Source: Gammaproteobacteria bacterium (GTDB lineage Bacteria; Pseudomonadota; Gammaproteobacteria; Pseudomonadales; Azotimanducaceae). Taken from it: DNA of 64,000 bases. The notes below the pieces were generated by a model that saw nothing but the letters and a program-made list of their open reading frames with translations, did no database searches and was not told the DNA's origin. Each line of letters starts with the position of its first letter. The stretch's first letter is position 1. Positions 56,223 to 64,000 of this stretch are shown here, one piece after another. The DNA is taken from NCBI GenBank assembly GCA_026708185.1, contig JAPOVK010000010.1, positions 27,629 through 91,628 on the forward strand. The letters are read 5' to 3'. A program made the translations under genes and the position numbers.

Positions 56223-59200
56223 CTACGCACGCCGCTTGGCCGTCGCTTCGACGTCGACACTCCGACCGTCCGCGGCAATCACCACGCCGTAGTCGCATGC
56301 TGCCGCCTCGACGGAGACCACGCCGTCGCGCACGTCGCGCAAGACCCGGTCCGGCGCGCGCGAAAACGGGTTTCCCCAGCCCCCACCACCCGGGGTGTCG
56401 ACGACCACGCGGGCCGGGCCAAGCCGGCGCACGCCGTACTTCGGCGGAACGAATGCGCCACCGTCGGCATCCGCGTCCCGCGGCGTGATCCACTTGTGGC
56501 CAACCCCGCCGGTTTTGCCGCCCTGGACACCATAGCCGCTCGCGGTGTCGAGCCCCTCGGCGCGGAACGACCACGTGGCCGGTACGAGGATGTCCGCCTC
56601 GTAACGCACCCCGGTACCGCCCCGCCGAGCGCCGGCGCCCGCGTTGTCGGTGCGTTGCTCATGGCGGACGTAGCGCACCGGGTAGTTCTGCTCGTGGAAT
56701 TCCAGGTTGGGCAGGTCGAGCCCGCCCAGGGTGATCAGGTGGCCCATCTGCGCGAATCCATCACGCTCCGCCGTGGCACCGGGCGTGCCCATCGCATGCC
56801 ATTGGTACATCACCCAGGCCTTGCCGGCCGCGTCGCGACCGGTGACATGGTTGTGCATCGTCTTCGACCAGCCGGCGCAAGCCCGCAACGGGTCGGCTTC
56901 GGCAAGAGCTCGCCAGACGGCATGGACGATCTCGTGGGCGACGAAGACCGTGTTCATGGTCATCGGCGCCGGTGGCCGCGCGTTCACGATCGTGCCCTCG
57001 GGAGCGATGATAGTCAGGCATCGGTAGGTGCCCTCGTTGCGCGGAATCGACGTGTCAAAGAACGCGGCTAGGGCGAGGTACACGGACGAGTAGGTGTTCG
57101 CGAGGGAACTGTTCTTGAAGCCGACGATCTGCGGATCGCTGGCGCTGAAATCAGCCACCAACTCGTCGCCGCTCACCGTCAGCGTGACGCGAATCGCGAT
57201 GTCCCGCTTCTCGAAGCAGTCGTTGTCGCAGTGATCCTCTCCACGGTAGACGCCGTCGGGCAGCCCGGCGACCGCTGCTCGCATGCGCCGGTCCGCGTGG
57301 TCGAGAACACCGTCGAGATAGCGGAGATAGGCCTTGACGCCAAGCTCCTCGGTCAGCGCGATCACCCGCTCGGCGCCAATCTGCGTCGAGCCCAGCATGG
57401 CGCGCAGGTCGCCGTCCAGGAGTTCGGGCGTACGCGAGTTGATGAGCAGCAGTTCCCAGACGTCGTCGCGCACCTCGCCTTGATCGACAAGCTTCAGGAC
57501 CGGCAGCCGGATCCCCTCGTGCCAGATCTCGGTGGCTTCGGGGTTGTAGGTGCCGGCCAGGCCGCCGCCGATGTCGGACTGGTGGGCGCGATTGCAGCAG
57601 AACCCCGCGACGACCGGCTCGCCGCCATCGTCGCTGACGAAGATCGGGCGGGCGATCACCCAATCCGGCAGGTGATTGCCGCCCGCCACGTAGGGATCTG
57701 AGAGCACGAACACGTCGCCAGACTTGAGACGCGTCCCGAACCTGCCGAGCAGCGCCCGGACCGCGAAGCCGCCTCCTCCGGTGTGGATGGGGATGCCGTC
57801 AGCGTTGGCAACCAACGTCCCGTCGGCGTCGGTGATGAAGCAACTGAAGTCGTGGGATTGGCTGAAGATCGTGCTGCGGGCGGTCCGCGTCATCACCCAA
57901 CCCATGTGCCGGGTGATTTGGTCCAGGCGGTTCTGCATCAGGGCCAGCACGACGGGATCGAGGCCCTCCGCGCCCTCGCCACGGCGGGCGTACACGGCAC
58001 TTTCCGCCACGGCCACCTCGATCAGGAACCCACCGTCGTCGCAGACCCCGAGCGTGTCGTCGGGGCCCACCAGGACGGTCGTCGTGAACGCCTCGATCAG
58101 GGCGGGACCCGGAACATGGTGCCCGGGGCGGAACGCTGCCGCGTCGTAGACGGGCGTCTGCTGCCACCCACGGCCGCTATGCCACGTCGGGCGCACTTCG
58201 ACCGGCTTAGGTTCCACCCCGCCGTTCTCGCCGGCCGATACCGCCACGTCACCGGTCGAGCCCCGAGCGCTGAGCCGAACCGAAGCCAGCAGGATGGTCC
58301 CGCCATGCTGAACGTGGCCGTAGAGACGCTCGTATTCGACTTCAAAGGCCCTGCGGACGAATGTCGGTTCCATCCGCAGATCAGGCACCGTGACGCGGAT
58401 CGTCCAGAGCTGTCCCGGGTGATGGAGTTCCAAGGCGTACTCGAGGACGACCCCTTCCGGCGGGAATCCCTCACGGCCTAGGACGGCCAAAGCATCGGCG
58501 CCCAGGTCCGCGAAAGCGGCCTCGACATCCGCCGGCCCAACCTCGTCGATGGAACCCGTCAGGAAACGCACGAAATCCTGGCGGATGTCGGCATGCAGCA
58601 TGCCGACCGCGCACAACGCGCCAGCGTCCCGCGGCACGTAGACGCGGCGACTGCCCAAGCCGCGCGCGATCGCCGCGCCGTGCATCGGCCCGGCCCCACC
58701 GGCCGCCACGAGGGCAAAGCGTCCCGGTGCATGTCCACGTTCGACAGACATGTGCTCTACAGCGTGCAGTACGTGCTGCTCGACCATGTCGACGATGCCT
58801 GCGGCCGCCTCCTCGACGGACAACCCGAGAGGACGTGCGACCACCGAGCGTATCGCCTCGCGGGCGGCTTCGATGTCTAGGTCCAAGATCCCGCCGAGGG
58901 ACCTACCCGGGCGCAGTCGGCCAAGCACCAATTGGGCGTCCGTGACCGTGGGCCGCGTCCCACCACGCCCATAGCAGGCCGGGCCGGGATCAGCACCGGC
59001 CCCTGCAGGCCCCACGTAAAGCAGCCCGGCATCGTCGACCCCGGCGATCGTCCCGCCGCCAGCGCCCACGGTGTGAATGTCGATGGCCGGCGCCGAGACG
59101 TGGTACCCGGCGACCATGACGTCGTCGCGCGCCGCGACCGCGCCGCCGGACATCAGCAGCACATCGCACGACGTGCCGCCAATCTCCATCGAGATCAGGT

Positions 59201-60095
59201 TGCCGGCGTCCGCGGCTTCCGCAGAGCCGTCGATGGCCTCGCCGTAAAGGTTCAGCGCGCCGACCGCGGCAGCCGGTCCGCTGAGCAGCAGGCCCACAGG
59301 CCTCTCGGCAACCTGGTCGACCGAGGCGGCACCGCCGTTCGATTGCAGCAGAAGGATCGGCCTCGGCAGACCGCACGCCGCGAGCTCGCTGTCGAGCGCG
59401 CGCAGATACGGCACGATGACCGGCAGGAGCGCCGCGTTGACCACCGCTGTCGACGTGCGCTCGTACTCGCCCATGAGCGGAGACACCGCGGCGGACGTGG
59501 TGATCCACTCGCCGGACCAGCGTTCGGCAAGCGCATCCGCCACCGCGCGTTCGTGCGCGTCGTTCAGAAAACTGTTCATCAGGCACACGGCGACAGCTTC
59601 GACGCCTTCCGCCGCGAACTCGGCAACAATGTCGTCAAGCCCGGCAAGATCGAGCGGCGTGATTTCGGTTCCCGCAGCGTCTATCCGCCCTGGGACGGAC
59701 TTGCGCAGGTAGCGGGGCACGAGAACCGGCGCGTAGGGCAGTCGGTGGTTGAACTGGTCCTCGCGCAGCCCCCGGCGGATCTCTAGCGTGTCGCGGAAGC
59801 CATGCGTCGCGACGAGGCCGACCGTGGCGCCCTTGGCCTCGAGCATGGTGTTGGTCGCAATTGTCGAACCGTGCACGAACAAGGCGCACGGTTCGAGAAG
59901 CTCGCGAACCGATCGGCCCAAGTCTGCGGCGAGTCGCCCCACGGCGGCGATGACCCCACGGCTGGGATCGCGCGCGACGGAGGGCACCTTGGCAACCCAC
60001 GTCTCGCCGCGGGCATCGGCGAGCACGAGGTCGGTGAACGTGCCGCCGACGTCGACACCGATCCGCCAGGGTGCGATTGGTCGGCGGGGTTCCAT
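56223..60095 (-). CDS. Fused hydantoinase A/B (5-oxoprolinase/N-methylhydantoinase-like)
   Basis: A 1290-residue protein. The N-terminal half (about 1-680) is the HyuA ATPase-like subunit: RIGVDVGGTFTDLV, FVHGSTIATNTMLE, GGTSCDVLLMSGG, HTVGAGGGTIA. The C-terminal half (about 700-1290) is HyuB: RLDQITRHMGWVMTRTARSTIFSQSHDFSC, GDVFVLSDPYVAGGNHLPDW and TPGGGGWGNP. In most bacteria these are separate genes. The fusion resembles the eukaryotic-type 5-oxoprolinase. It hydrolyses a cyclic amide with ATP. The ATG at 60095 is preferred over a GTG at 60113. First gene of a five-gene operon. Confidence 0.93.
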   Translation of the reverse strand: MEPRRPIAPWRIGVDVGGTFTDLVLADARGETWVAKVPSVARDPSRGVIAAVGRLAADLGRSVRELLEPCALFVHGSTIATNTMLEAKGATVGLVATHGFRDTLEIRRGLREDQFNHRLPYAPVLVPRYLRKSVPGRIDAAGTEITPLDLAGLDDIVAEFAAEGVEAVAVCLMNSFLNDAHERAVADALAERWSGEWITTSAAVSPLMGEYERTSTAVVNAALLPVIVPYLRALDSELAACGLPRPILLLQSNGGAASVDQVAERPVGLLLSGPAAAVGALNLYGEAIDGSAEAADAGNLISMEIGGTSCDVLLMSGGAVAARDDVMVAGYHVSAPAIDIHTVGAGGGTIAGVDDAGLLYVGPAGAGADPGPACYGRGGTRPTVTDAQLVLGRLRPGRSLGGILDLDIEAAREAIRSVVARPLGLSVEEAAAGIVDMVEQHVLHAVEHMSVERGHAPGRFALVAAGGAGPMHGAAIARGLGSRRVYVPRDAGALCAVGMLHADIRQDFVRFLTGSIDEVGPADVEAAFADLGADALAVLGREGFPPEGVVLEYALELHHPGQLWTIRVTVPDLRMEPTFVRRAFEVEYERLYGHVQHGGTILLASVRLSARGSTGDVAVSAGENGGVEPKPVEVRPTWHSGRGWQQTPVYDAAAFRPGHHVPGPALIEAFTTTVLVGPDDTLGVCDDGGFLIEVAVAESAVYARRGEGAEGLDPVVLALMQNRLDQITRHMGWVMTRTARSTIFSQSHDFSCFITDADGTLVANADGIPIHTGGGGFAVRALLGRFGTRLKSGDVFVLSDPYVAGGNHLPDWVIARPIFVSDDGGEPVVAGFCCNRAHQSDIGGGLAGTYNPEATEIWHEGIRLPVLKLVDQGEVRDDVWELLLINSRTPELLDGDLRAMLGSTQIGAERVIALTEELGVKAYLRYLDGVLDHADRRMRAAVAGLPDGVYRGEDHCDNDCFEKRDIAIRVTLTVSGDELVADFSASDPQIVGFKNSSLANTYSSVYLALAAFFDTSIPRNEGTYRCLTIIAPEGTIVNARPPAPMTMNTVFVAHEIVHAVWRALAEADPLRACAGWSKTMHNHVTGRDAAGKAWVMYQWHAMGTPGATAERDGFAQMGHLITLGGLDLPNLEFHEQNYPVRYVRHEQRTDNAGAGARRGGTGVRYEADILVPATWSFRAEGLDTASGYGVQGGKTGGVGHKWITPRDADADGGAFVPPKYGVRRLGPARVVVDTPGGGGWGNPFSRAPDRVLRDVRDGVVSVEAAACDYGVVIAADGRSVDVEATAKRRA

Positions 60096-60229
60096 CAGCC
60101 GCAATGCTCGCACGGAACGGCGCGGGATGCCGTTCGCGGATCGCGGCTGACGTTACGGCGGATGTGTCATCTGGCGCTTTCCGACGCGGTCCTTATGATT
60201 GGGCCGATCATTCGGCTTCCCTGTCACCC

Positions 60230-60583
60230 ATGTCCTCTCCGTTCGTCATCCAGTGCTCGCGCGAGATCTTCTCGGAAACCGAGATCGAGATACTCGAGGA
60301 ACACGGCGCGCGACTTAAACGCCTCGCCGATGGCTGCCAGCGACCCCGCAAGCCGGCCGGGCGGCGTTTCGTGGAGGTCGCGAACGGACGACGCCTACCG
60401 GAGACGGTGTACGAGAAGGTCTGGATGAAGTATCAACAGCGCCTCGAATTGGAGCGGGATCCCGCCTTCCAGGACGCCATGGGGCCGCTCCGCAAGGCGC
60501 ACGACGACCGGGAGGACTGGAAGCGCATGCGCGGCGCCACCTGGGGCGAGATGGTACGGCGGTCCCGGGGACTCGACGACTAG
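60230..60583 (+). CDS. MaoP/DUF413-like protein
   Basis: A 117-residue protein. FSETEIEILEEHGARLKRLADG, RRFVEVANGRRLPETVYEKVWMKYQQR are ordered landmarks of the DUF413/MaoP family, whose E. coli member binds DNA in the Ori macrodomain and helps organise chromosomal DNA. The ATG at 60230 follows TCACCC. The family is characteristic of Gammaproteobacteria, which is my main clue to lineage. The match is by eye, and the C-terminal third (REDWKRMRGATWGEMVRRS) is not part of the core motif. Confidence 0.7.
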   Translation: MSSPFVIQCSREIFSETEIEILEEHGARLKRLADGCQRPRKPAGRRFVEVANGRRLPETVYEKVWMKYQQRLELERDPAFQDAMGPLRKAHDDREDWKRMRGATWGEMVRRSRGLDD

Positions 60584-60642
60584 CCCGCTCGCCGAGACCG
60601 TCTTCTGGGTGCCCCCAAGGCGCGGTAGGAGCCCCTCAGAGC

Positions 60643-60671
60643 CTAGCAGCCTGTGGCAAAAGTCCATCGAG
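60643..60671 (+). repeat. Solo end of an IS1182-like element (with CTAG)
   Basis: CTAG then CAGCCTGTGG and CAAAAGTCCATCGAG. Bases 60647-60671 differ by three from the left end of the intact IS (62237-62261), and both follow CTAG. It abuts an ABC-F fragment, which begins at or within it. It probably marks an old insertion or an IS-adjacent deletion. Confidence 0.6.
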
Positions 60672-60672
60672 T

Positions 60673-60911
60673 CCATGTCGCCCGGTCAGCAGAAGAAGGT
60701 GGAGCTGGTCGGTTCGTTCGTGACCTCCGCAGACCTGCTCCTTTGGGACGAGCCACTCAACCATCTCGATATCGATGCGCGGGAAGCGATCTAGGACGTG
60801 GTGCTCCGCGATGCCTCCACCCTGGTTTTCGTGGAACACGACGCGGCATTCGTGGACCGCGTCGCTACGCAGGTCGTGGGACTGCGCCCACGGTGCGTTG
60901 GTTTTCAGTAG
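60673..60911 (+). pseudogene. C-terminal fragment of an ABC-F ATPase gene
   Basis: One frame reads MSPGQQKKVELVGSF (signature motif), LLLWDEPLNHLDIDAREAI (Walker B), then TAG at 60792-60794, then DVVLRDASTLVFVEHDAAFVDRVATQVVGL (H-loop) to a stop at 60911. The Walker B and EHD motifs fit the second ATPase domain of ABC-F proteins (ribosome-binding type, including antibiotic-resistance ABC-Fs). Everything upstream, about 80 % of the gene, is missing and replaced by an IS end. So it is truncated and has a nonsense codon. Confidence 0.75.
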
Positions 60912-61093
60912 CGACGGACAAGAGTCGAGTTCGCGTTCTTCGCCGATCCGGCCAAGTTGTGGTTGGATTGACTGAAGGCGTGTGCCGTTCGACACCGTCA
61001 GCGCCAGGTACTCCAGGGAACGTGCACTTGTGGCATGACGCTTGCCTGTCCTGCCATTACCGACCCGGAATCCGACTTGACGAGGTAGTTGTG

Positions 61094-62236
61094 ATGAGCC
61101 AGAAAACGCCGACACGCACAGCACACAGACGGGCGCGCGGCGCCCTGTGGGCATCGACGGGATTTTATGTCCTGATCGCCTTCGAGTTCTTTTACATGGC
61201 CTCCCCCTTCGCCGCATATCTCTATGCGGTCTACGGCCCGGGGCTCGACTGGCTGCAAGCCTCCTGGGCTACGAGCTGGGCCATCCACTTCTTCCTGCCG
61301 CATATCGTTGCCGAGACGCGATCCGTGCTGGTCAACGCCCTGGAAACCGTCGGCTTCGCTCTCTTCGGGGCGGGCCTGGCCGGTTTCGCGGCCGGAGTGT
61401 TCCAGATCTACCGTGCCAAGCTGCGCCGCAGCGACGCCGTGATGGGCGGGCTGTACCGGCATATCCGACACCCCCAGTACCTGGCCCTGATCGTCGCGAG
61501 CGTGGGCATGCTCCTGATCTGGCCGAGATACCTGGTGGTGATCGCGACCGTCACGGTCATCTTCGTCTACATCGCGCTGGCCAAGGCGGAAGAACGCATC
61601 TGCCTGAGGCAGTTCACCGGCTACGCCGATTACATGCGGCGAACCGGAATGTTCCTTCCCGCATTCCTGACACCGGACTTCCCGCTGCCTGACGGAACCC
61701 GCATCGCTACGCGTGTTGCGGCATGGTCGTTTACGTACGCCGCTGTCCTTGCATCAGCCTTGCTCGCCGCATCCATGTTGCGCACCTACGCCCTCGACTC
61801 GCTCTATCGCACCGAGGTCGAAGACAACGTCTACTTGTCTGTCGTGGAAATCAGTGACGGGGACCTGGAGGCCGTCGCAACGCTTGCAAGTTCCGCCGCC
61901 GGCGCCAAGCAATCACTGGCCGGTCGGCAACACCTGTTGAATTTTGTCATCCCCGCCGAGATGTACATCTCGGAGATCCCCATGAAGCTGCCACCGGGGG
62001 CGTCGTTCGGTCACGAGGTGCCCGAAAACCGAGATCCCGCGCTGTACAAAGTGGTCTTCACCGAACCGATCTTCGATGGAGACGGGCTGCCGCCGGATGG
62101 GGATGTGCTGGCGCATGCCGTCAACAAGATGCCATTGGTCGAGGTGCATGTGGATCTGGCCGCAAACGAAGTCAGCGCGGTGATTCCGCCACCCGAAGAA
62201 CCATTCTACGGCAATCGGCAGGTGCCGGTGTTCTAG
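61094..62236 (+). CDS. Isoprenylcysteine carboxyl methyltransferase-like (ICMT/PEMT fold) membrane protein
   Basis: A 380-residue protein. About seven membrane helices in residues 20-235 include GLYRHIRHPQYLALIVASVGMLLIWP and AKAEERICLRQFTGYADYMRRTGMFLP, the SAM-binding RHPxY and RxEE motifs of the ICMT/PEMT methyltransferase family. Residues about 240-380 are a soluble region of unknown function, not normal for the family. The ATG at 61094 follows GAGGT. The stop codon TAG lies in the CTAG target site of the adjacent IS. The substrate is unknown. Confidence 0.8.
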   Translation: MSQKTPTRTAHRRARGALWASTGFYVLIAFEFFYMASPFAAYLYAVYGPGLDWLQASWATSWAIHFFLPHIVAETRSVLVNALETVGFALFGAGLAGFAAGVFQIYRAKLRRSDAVMGGLYRHIRHPQYLALIVASVGMLLIWPRYLVVIATVTVIFVYIALAKAEERICLRQFTGYADYMRRTGMFLPAFLTPDFPLPDGTRIATRVAAWSFTYAAVLASALLAASMLRTYALDSLYRTEVEDNVYLSVVEISDGDLEAVATLASSAAGAKQSLAGRQHLLNFVIPAEMYISEIPMKLPPGASFGHEVPENRDPALYKVVFTEPIFDGDGLPPDGDVLAHAVNKMPLVEVHVDLAANEVSAVIPPPEEPFYGNRQVPVF

Positions 62237-63737
62237 CAGCCCCTAGCAAAAGTCCATCGAGCATCGGTCCGATCAAAAAGTAAAGTTCGTTGGCAAGTAA
62301 ACGGCTGGAAATCAGTATGGCAGTCGGTAAGCGATCGGCGGGACGGCAAGACGAGATGTTCGTTGCAACGAGTGAGATTCGCCGCCTGAGCCACCCGTTC
62401 TACCAGGCACTGGAGCGGATGCTGAAAAACGAGGGATTCGACGCCTTTGCCGAAGCAGCGTGTCGCGAATTCTATGCGGAGAAAAACGGTCGGCCGGGGA
62501 TTCCGCCGGGCGTGTATTTCCGCATGCTGCTGATTGGCTACCTGGACGGGATCGGTTCGGAACGCGGCATTGCGTGGCGGTGCGCGGACTCGATTTCGCT
62601 GCGCGATTTTCTCGGCTACGGCTTGTCGAAGAATCCGCCGGATCATTCGAGCGTATCGAGGACGCGCCGGCGGTTGAGCCTGGAGGCGCATGAGGCGGTG
62701 TTCGGTTGGGTGCTTGAGCGGCTGAGCTCGTCGGGTCTGTTGAGCGGCAAGACACTGGGTGTGGACGCGACGACGCTGGAAGCCAACGCGGCGCTGCGTT
62801 CGATCGTGGCGCCGGGACGACGGGACCGGCTACGAGGACTGGCTTGAGGAGTTGGCGCAGGCGTCGGGGATCGAGACGCCGACGCGCGCGGACCTGGCGA
62901 AGCTGGACCGCAAGCGGCCGAAGAAGGGAGCGAACGACGACTGGACGCACCCGGGGGCCCCGAGGCCCGGATCACGAAGATGAAGGACGGCCGCACGCAT
63001 CTGGCGCACAAGCTGGAGCAGGCGTCGGACATGGATTCCGGGGCGGTTGTGGCGGTGACGGTGCAGACGATGGACGGGGGCGATTGCGCCTCGATGCCCG
63101 TTACGCTTGACGAGGCCGGGCGAGAGTTGTCGGCCTTGGAAATCGAGCCGCGTGAGGCGGTGGCCGACAAGGGGTATCACAGCAACGCGACGATGAAACG
63201 GCTCAAGGCGAGCGGCTTGCGCAGCTACGTCAGCGAACCCGACCGGGGCCGGCGCAACTGGAAACGCGATCGGGAAGCCCGGGACCCGACCTATGCAAAT
63301 CGCCGACGGGTCCGGGGCGCCCGGGGCAAGCGGTTGTTGCGTCGGCGCGGCGAGATTCTTGAGAGGGCGTTTGCACATCTTCTGGAGACCGGCGGGCTGC
63401 GCCGCGTGCATGTCCGGGGCCAGGAGAACATCCGCAAACGCATGCTGGTTCATGCGGCGGCCTTCAATCTCGGGTTGCTGATGCGGAGCCGATTCGGATA
63501 CGGGACTCCGCGAGCCATGCAGGGACACGCGATTGCGCAAGCCGAACTGGCGAAACGGGCGGCAAAGGCGGCAATTCGGCCTGTCATTCGCTTGATAATC
63601 CGCTTTCTGGGCATTTTTCCGCCGAAAATGGGACGATCATCGAAGTTGAAGACTAGCAAGCATACGCACGCCTACCTGAGGTCGCCGGTTCGTGGGTATG
63701 AGTCTCTCGCCTCAAAAGCAGGTTTTGCCACGGGCTG
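62237..63737 (+). mobile_element. IS1182-like insertion sequence (1501 bp)
   Basis: Terminal inverted repeats: left CAGCCCCTAGCAAAAGTCC, right (reverse complement) CAGCCCGTGGCAAAACC. CTAG is present on both sides (62233-62236 and 63738-63741), a four-base target duplication. It carries one transposase gene with DUF772 and DDE_Tnp_1 character, as in IS1182 family elements. Family assignment is by eye. Confidence 0.85.
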
Positions 63738-63741
63738 CTAG
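62317..63741 (+). pseudogene. IS1182-like transposase, two frameshifts
   Basis: N-terminal part from ATG 62317: SHPFYQALERMLKNEGFDAFAE, RPGIPPGVYFRMLLIGYLDGI (DUF772 region) and TLGVDATTLEANAALRSIVA, with the first catalytic Asp. Near 62803-62820 the frame changes to YEDWLEELAQASGIETPTRADLAKLDRKRPKKG. A second shift near 62955-62963 leads to ARITKMKDGRTHLAHKLEQ, DKGYHSNATMK and YVSEPDRGRRNW to the end. The stop TAG is in the right CTAG duplication. The element may be inactive, unless the frameshifts are sequence errors. Confidence 0.8.
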
Positions 63742-63824
63742 GCGGCAGACGCAATGCGGGGGAGATCAACCGGCTGATTGCCTGGGCGCGAACGTTGGCA
63801 GCAGACTACGAGCCCCCCGAATGA
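63738..63824 (+). pseudogene. C-terminal tail of an unknown gene cut by the IS
   Basis: In one frame the sequence after the right IS end reads GEINRLIAWARTLAADYEPPE and stops at 63822-63824. The stop overlaps the ATG of the HicA-like remnant by four bases. The upstream part of this gene would have lain beyond the IS or the methyltransferase, but no matching frame is seen to the left. I do not recognise the family. It might be an antitoxin tail. Confidence 0.35.
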
Positions 63825-63986
63825 AGAAACAGGCTTTAGTCGGGCTTCTCAAAACGGAATGGATGCTACCTCTTGCGGCAGGGGAGGAACCATGAGTGGT
63901 GGGAGAACCGCTCGACCGGCAAACGCTCCGCAGTCCCGCGCCATAAGGAGTGTCAGGAATTACGTGTGCGGGCCACCATTGGCTGA
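63821..63986 (+). pseudogene. HicA-like toxin remnant, frameshifted
   Basis: From ATG 63821 the frame reads MKKQALVGLLK. After AAAA (63851-63854) the frame shifts. From 63855 it reads RNGCYLLRQGRNHEWWENRSTGKRSAVPRHKE. The latter is the HicA (YcfA) core: GC-x-L-x-R-x-G, the catalytic His in NHEWW, and VPRHKE. It runs to a stop at 63984-63986. The one-base shift destroys the protein unless it is a base error. HicA toxins are mRNA interferases. The hicB partner would lie outside the window if present. Confidence 0.65.
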
Positions 63987-64000
63987 GCCGTTGCCGTCCA

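Overview
The window is GC-rich, densely packed bacterial DNA with about 60 intact protein genes and roughly ten broken ones. Gene content fits a Pseudomonadota chromosome. A MaoP/DUF413-type gene (60230) points towards Gammaproteobacteria, but that placement is inference. The cytoplasmic gene set is dominated by CoA-thioester and carbonyl chemistry: five class III (CaiB/BaiF) CoA-transferase modules, an acyl-CoA ligase, a glutaryl-CoA dehydrogenase, split MaoC-type hydratases, three amidohydrolase-2 proteins, two PhyH dioxygenases, two luciferase-like (LLM) oxidoreductases, two Gfo/Idh dehydrogenases and several VOC proteins. This profile is typical of environmental or host-associated heterotrophs that degrade varied small organic molecules. 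No rRNA, tRNA or CRISPR array was recognised.

Layout. 1-9080: a minus-strand Gfo/Idh-PhyH-LLM operon with a frameshifted LLM gene, a plus-strand epimerase-metY-CoA-binding-BNR operon, and a minus-strand PhyH/GPH-transporter pair. 9284-10240: a small membrane protein, a PIN-toxin remnant, an orphan RHH antitoxin and a palindromic repeat. 10240-15579: gcdH, pyrF, a lactonase, Gfo/Idh and a secreted GH5. 15590-21188: a minus-strand run of CoA-transferases, then a Phd/VapC pair. 21419-25880: hydroxyacid dehydrogenase, amidohydrolase, lipoprotein and MFS exporter. 25897-28143: a DUF2235 gene split by a murA-like gene and repeats. 28181-30479: a small protein, a nucleotidyltransferase-like protein and an amidase, all overlapping. 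30586-40876: MaoC halves, amidohydrolases, hydrolase, VOC, a decayed AlbA_2 gene, ligase, HAD, SDR and an aldolase. 40913-42365: a REP island with a frameshifted RAYT transposase. 42419-51031: VOC, LLM, Uma2, SDR, MFS, Amt, VOC-CoA-transferase and a TonB-domain protein. 51106-60095: a minus-strand operon from a fused hydantoinase through two esterases to an ABC exporter. 60230-64000: MaoP-like protein, an ABC-F fragment, a methyltransferase, an IS1182-like element and a HicA-like remnant.

Within operons, adjacent genes very often overlap by four bases (ATGA or GTGA). I used these overlaps to fix many starts.

The most unusual material is non-coding. There are two copies of a roughly 126-bp ERIC-like element that fills intra-operon gaps and shows paired base changes in a stem. 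A second palindromic repeat family lies at 9992 and 45518. A REP/BIME pair flanks the RAYT gene in inverted orientation. Broken genes cluster with these repeats. Several frameshifts could also be assembly or base-calling errors, and this cannot be settled from one sequence.
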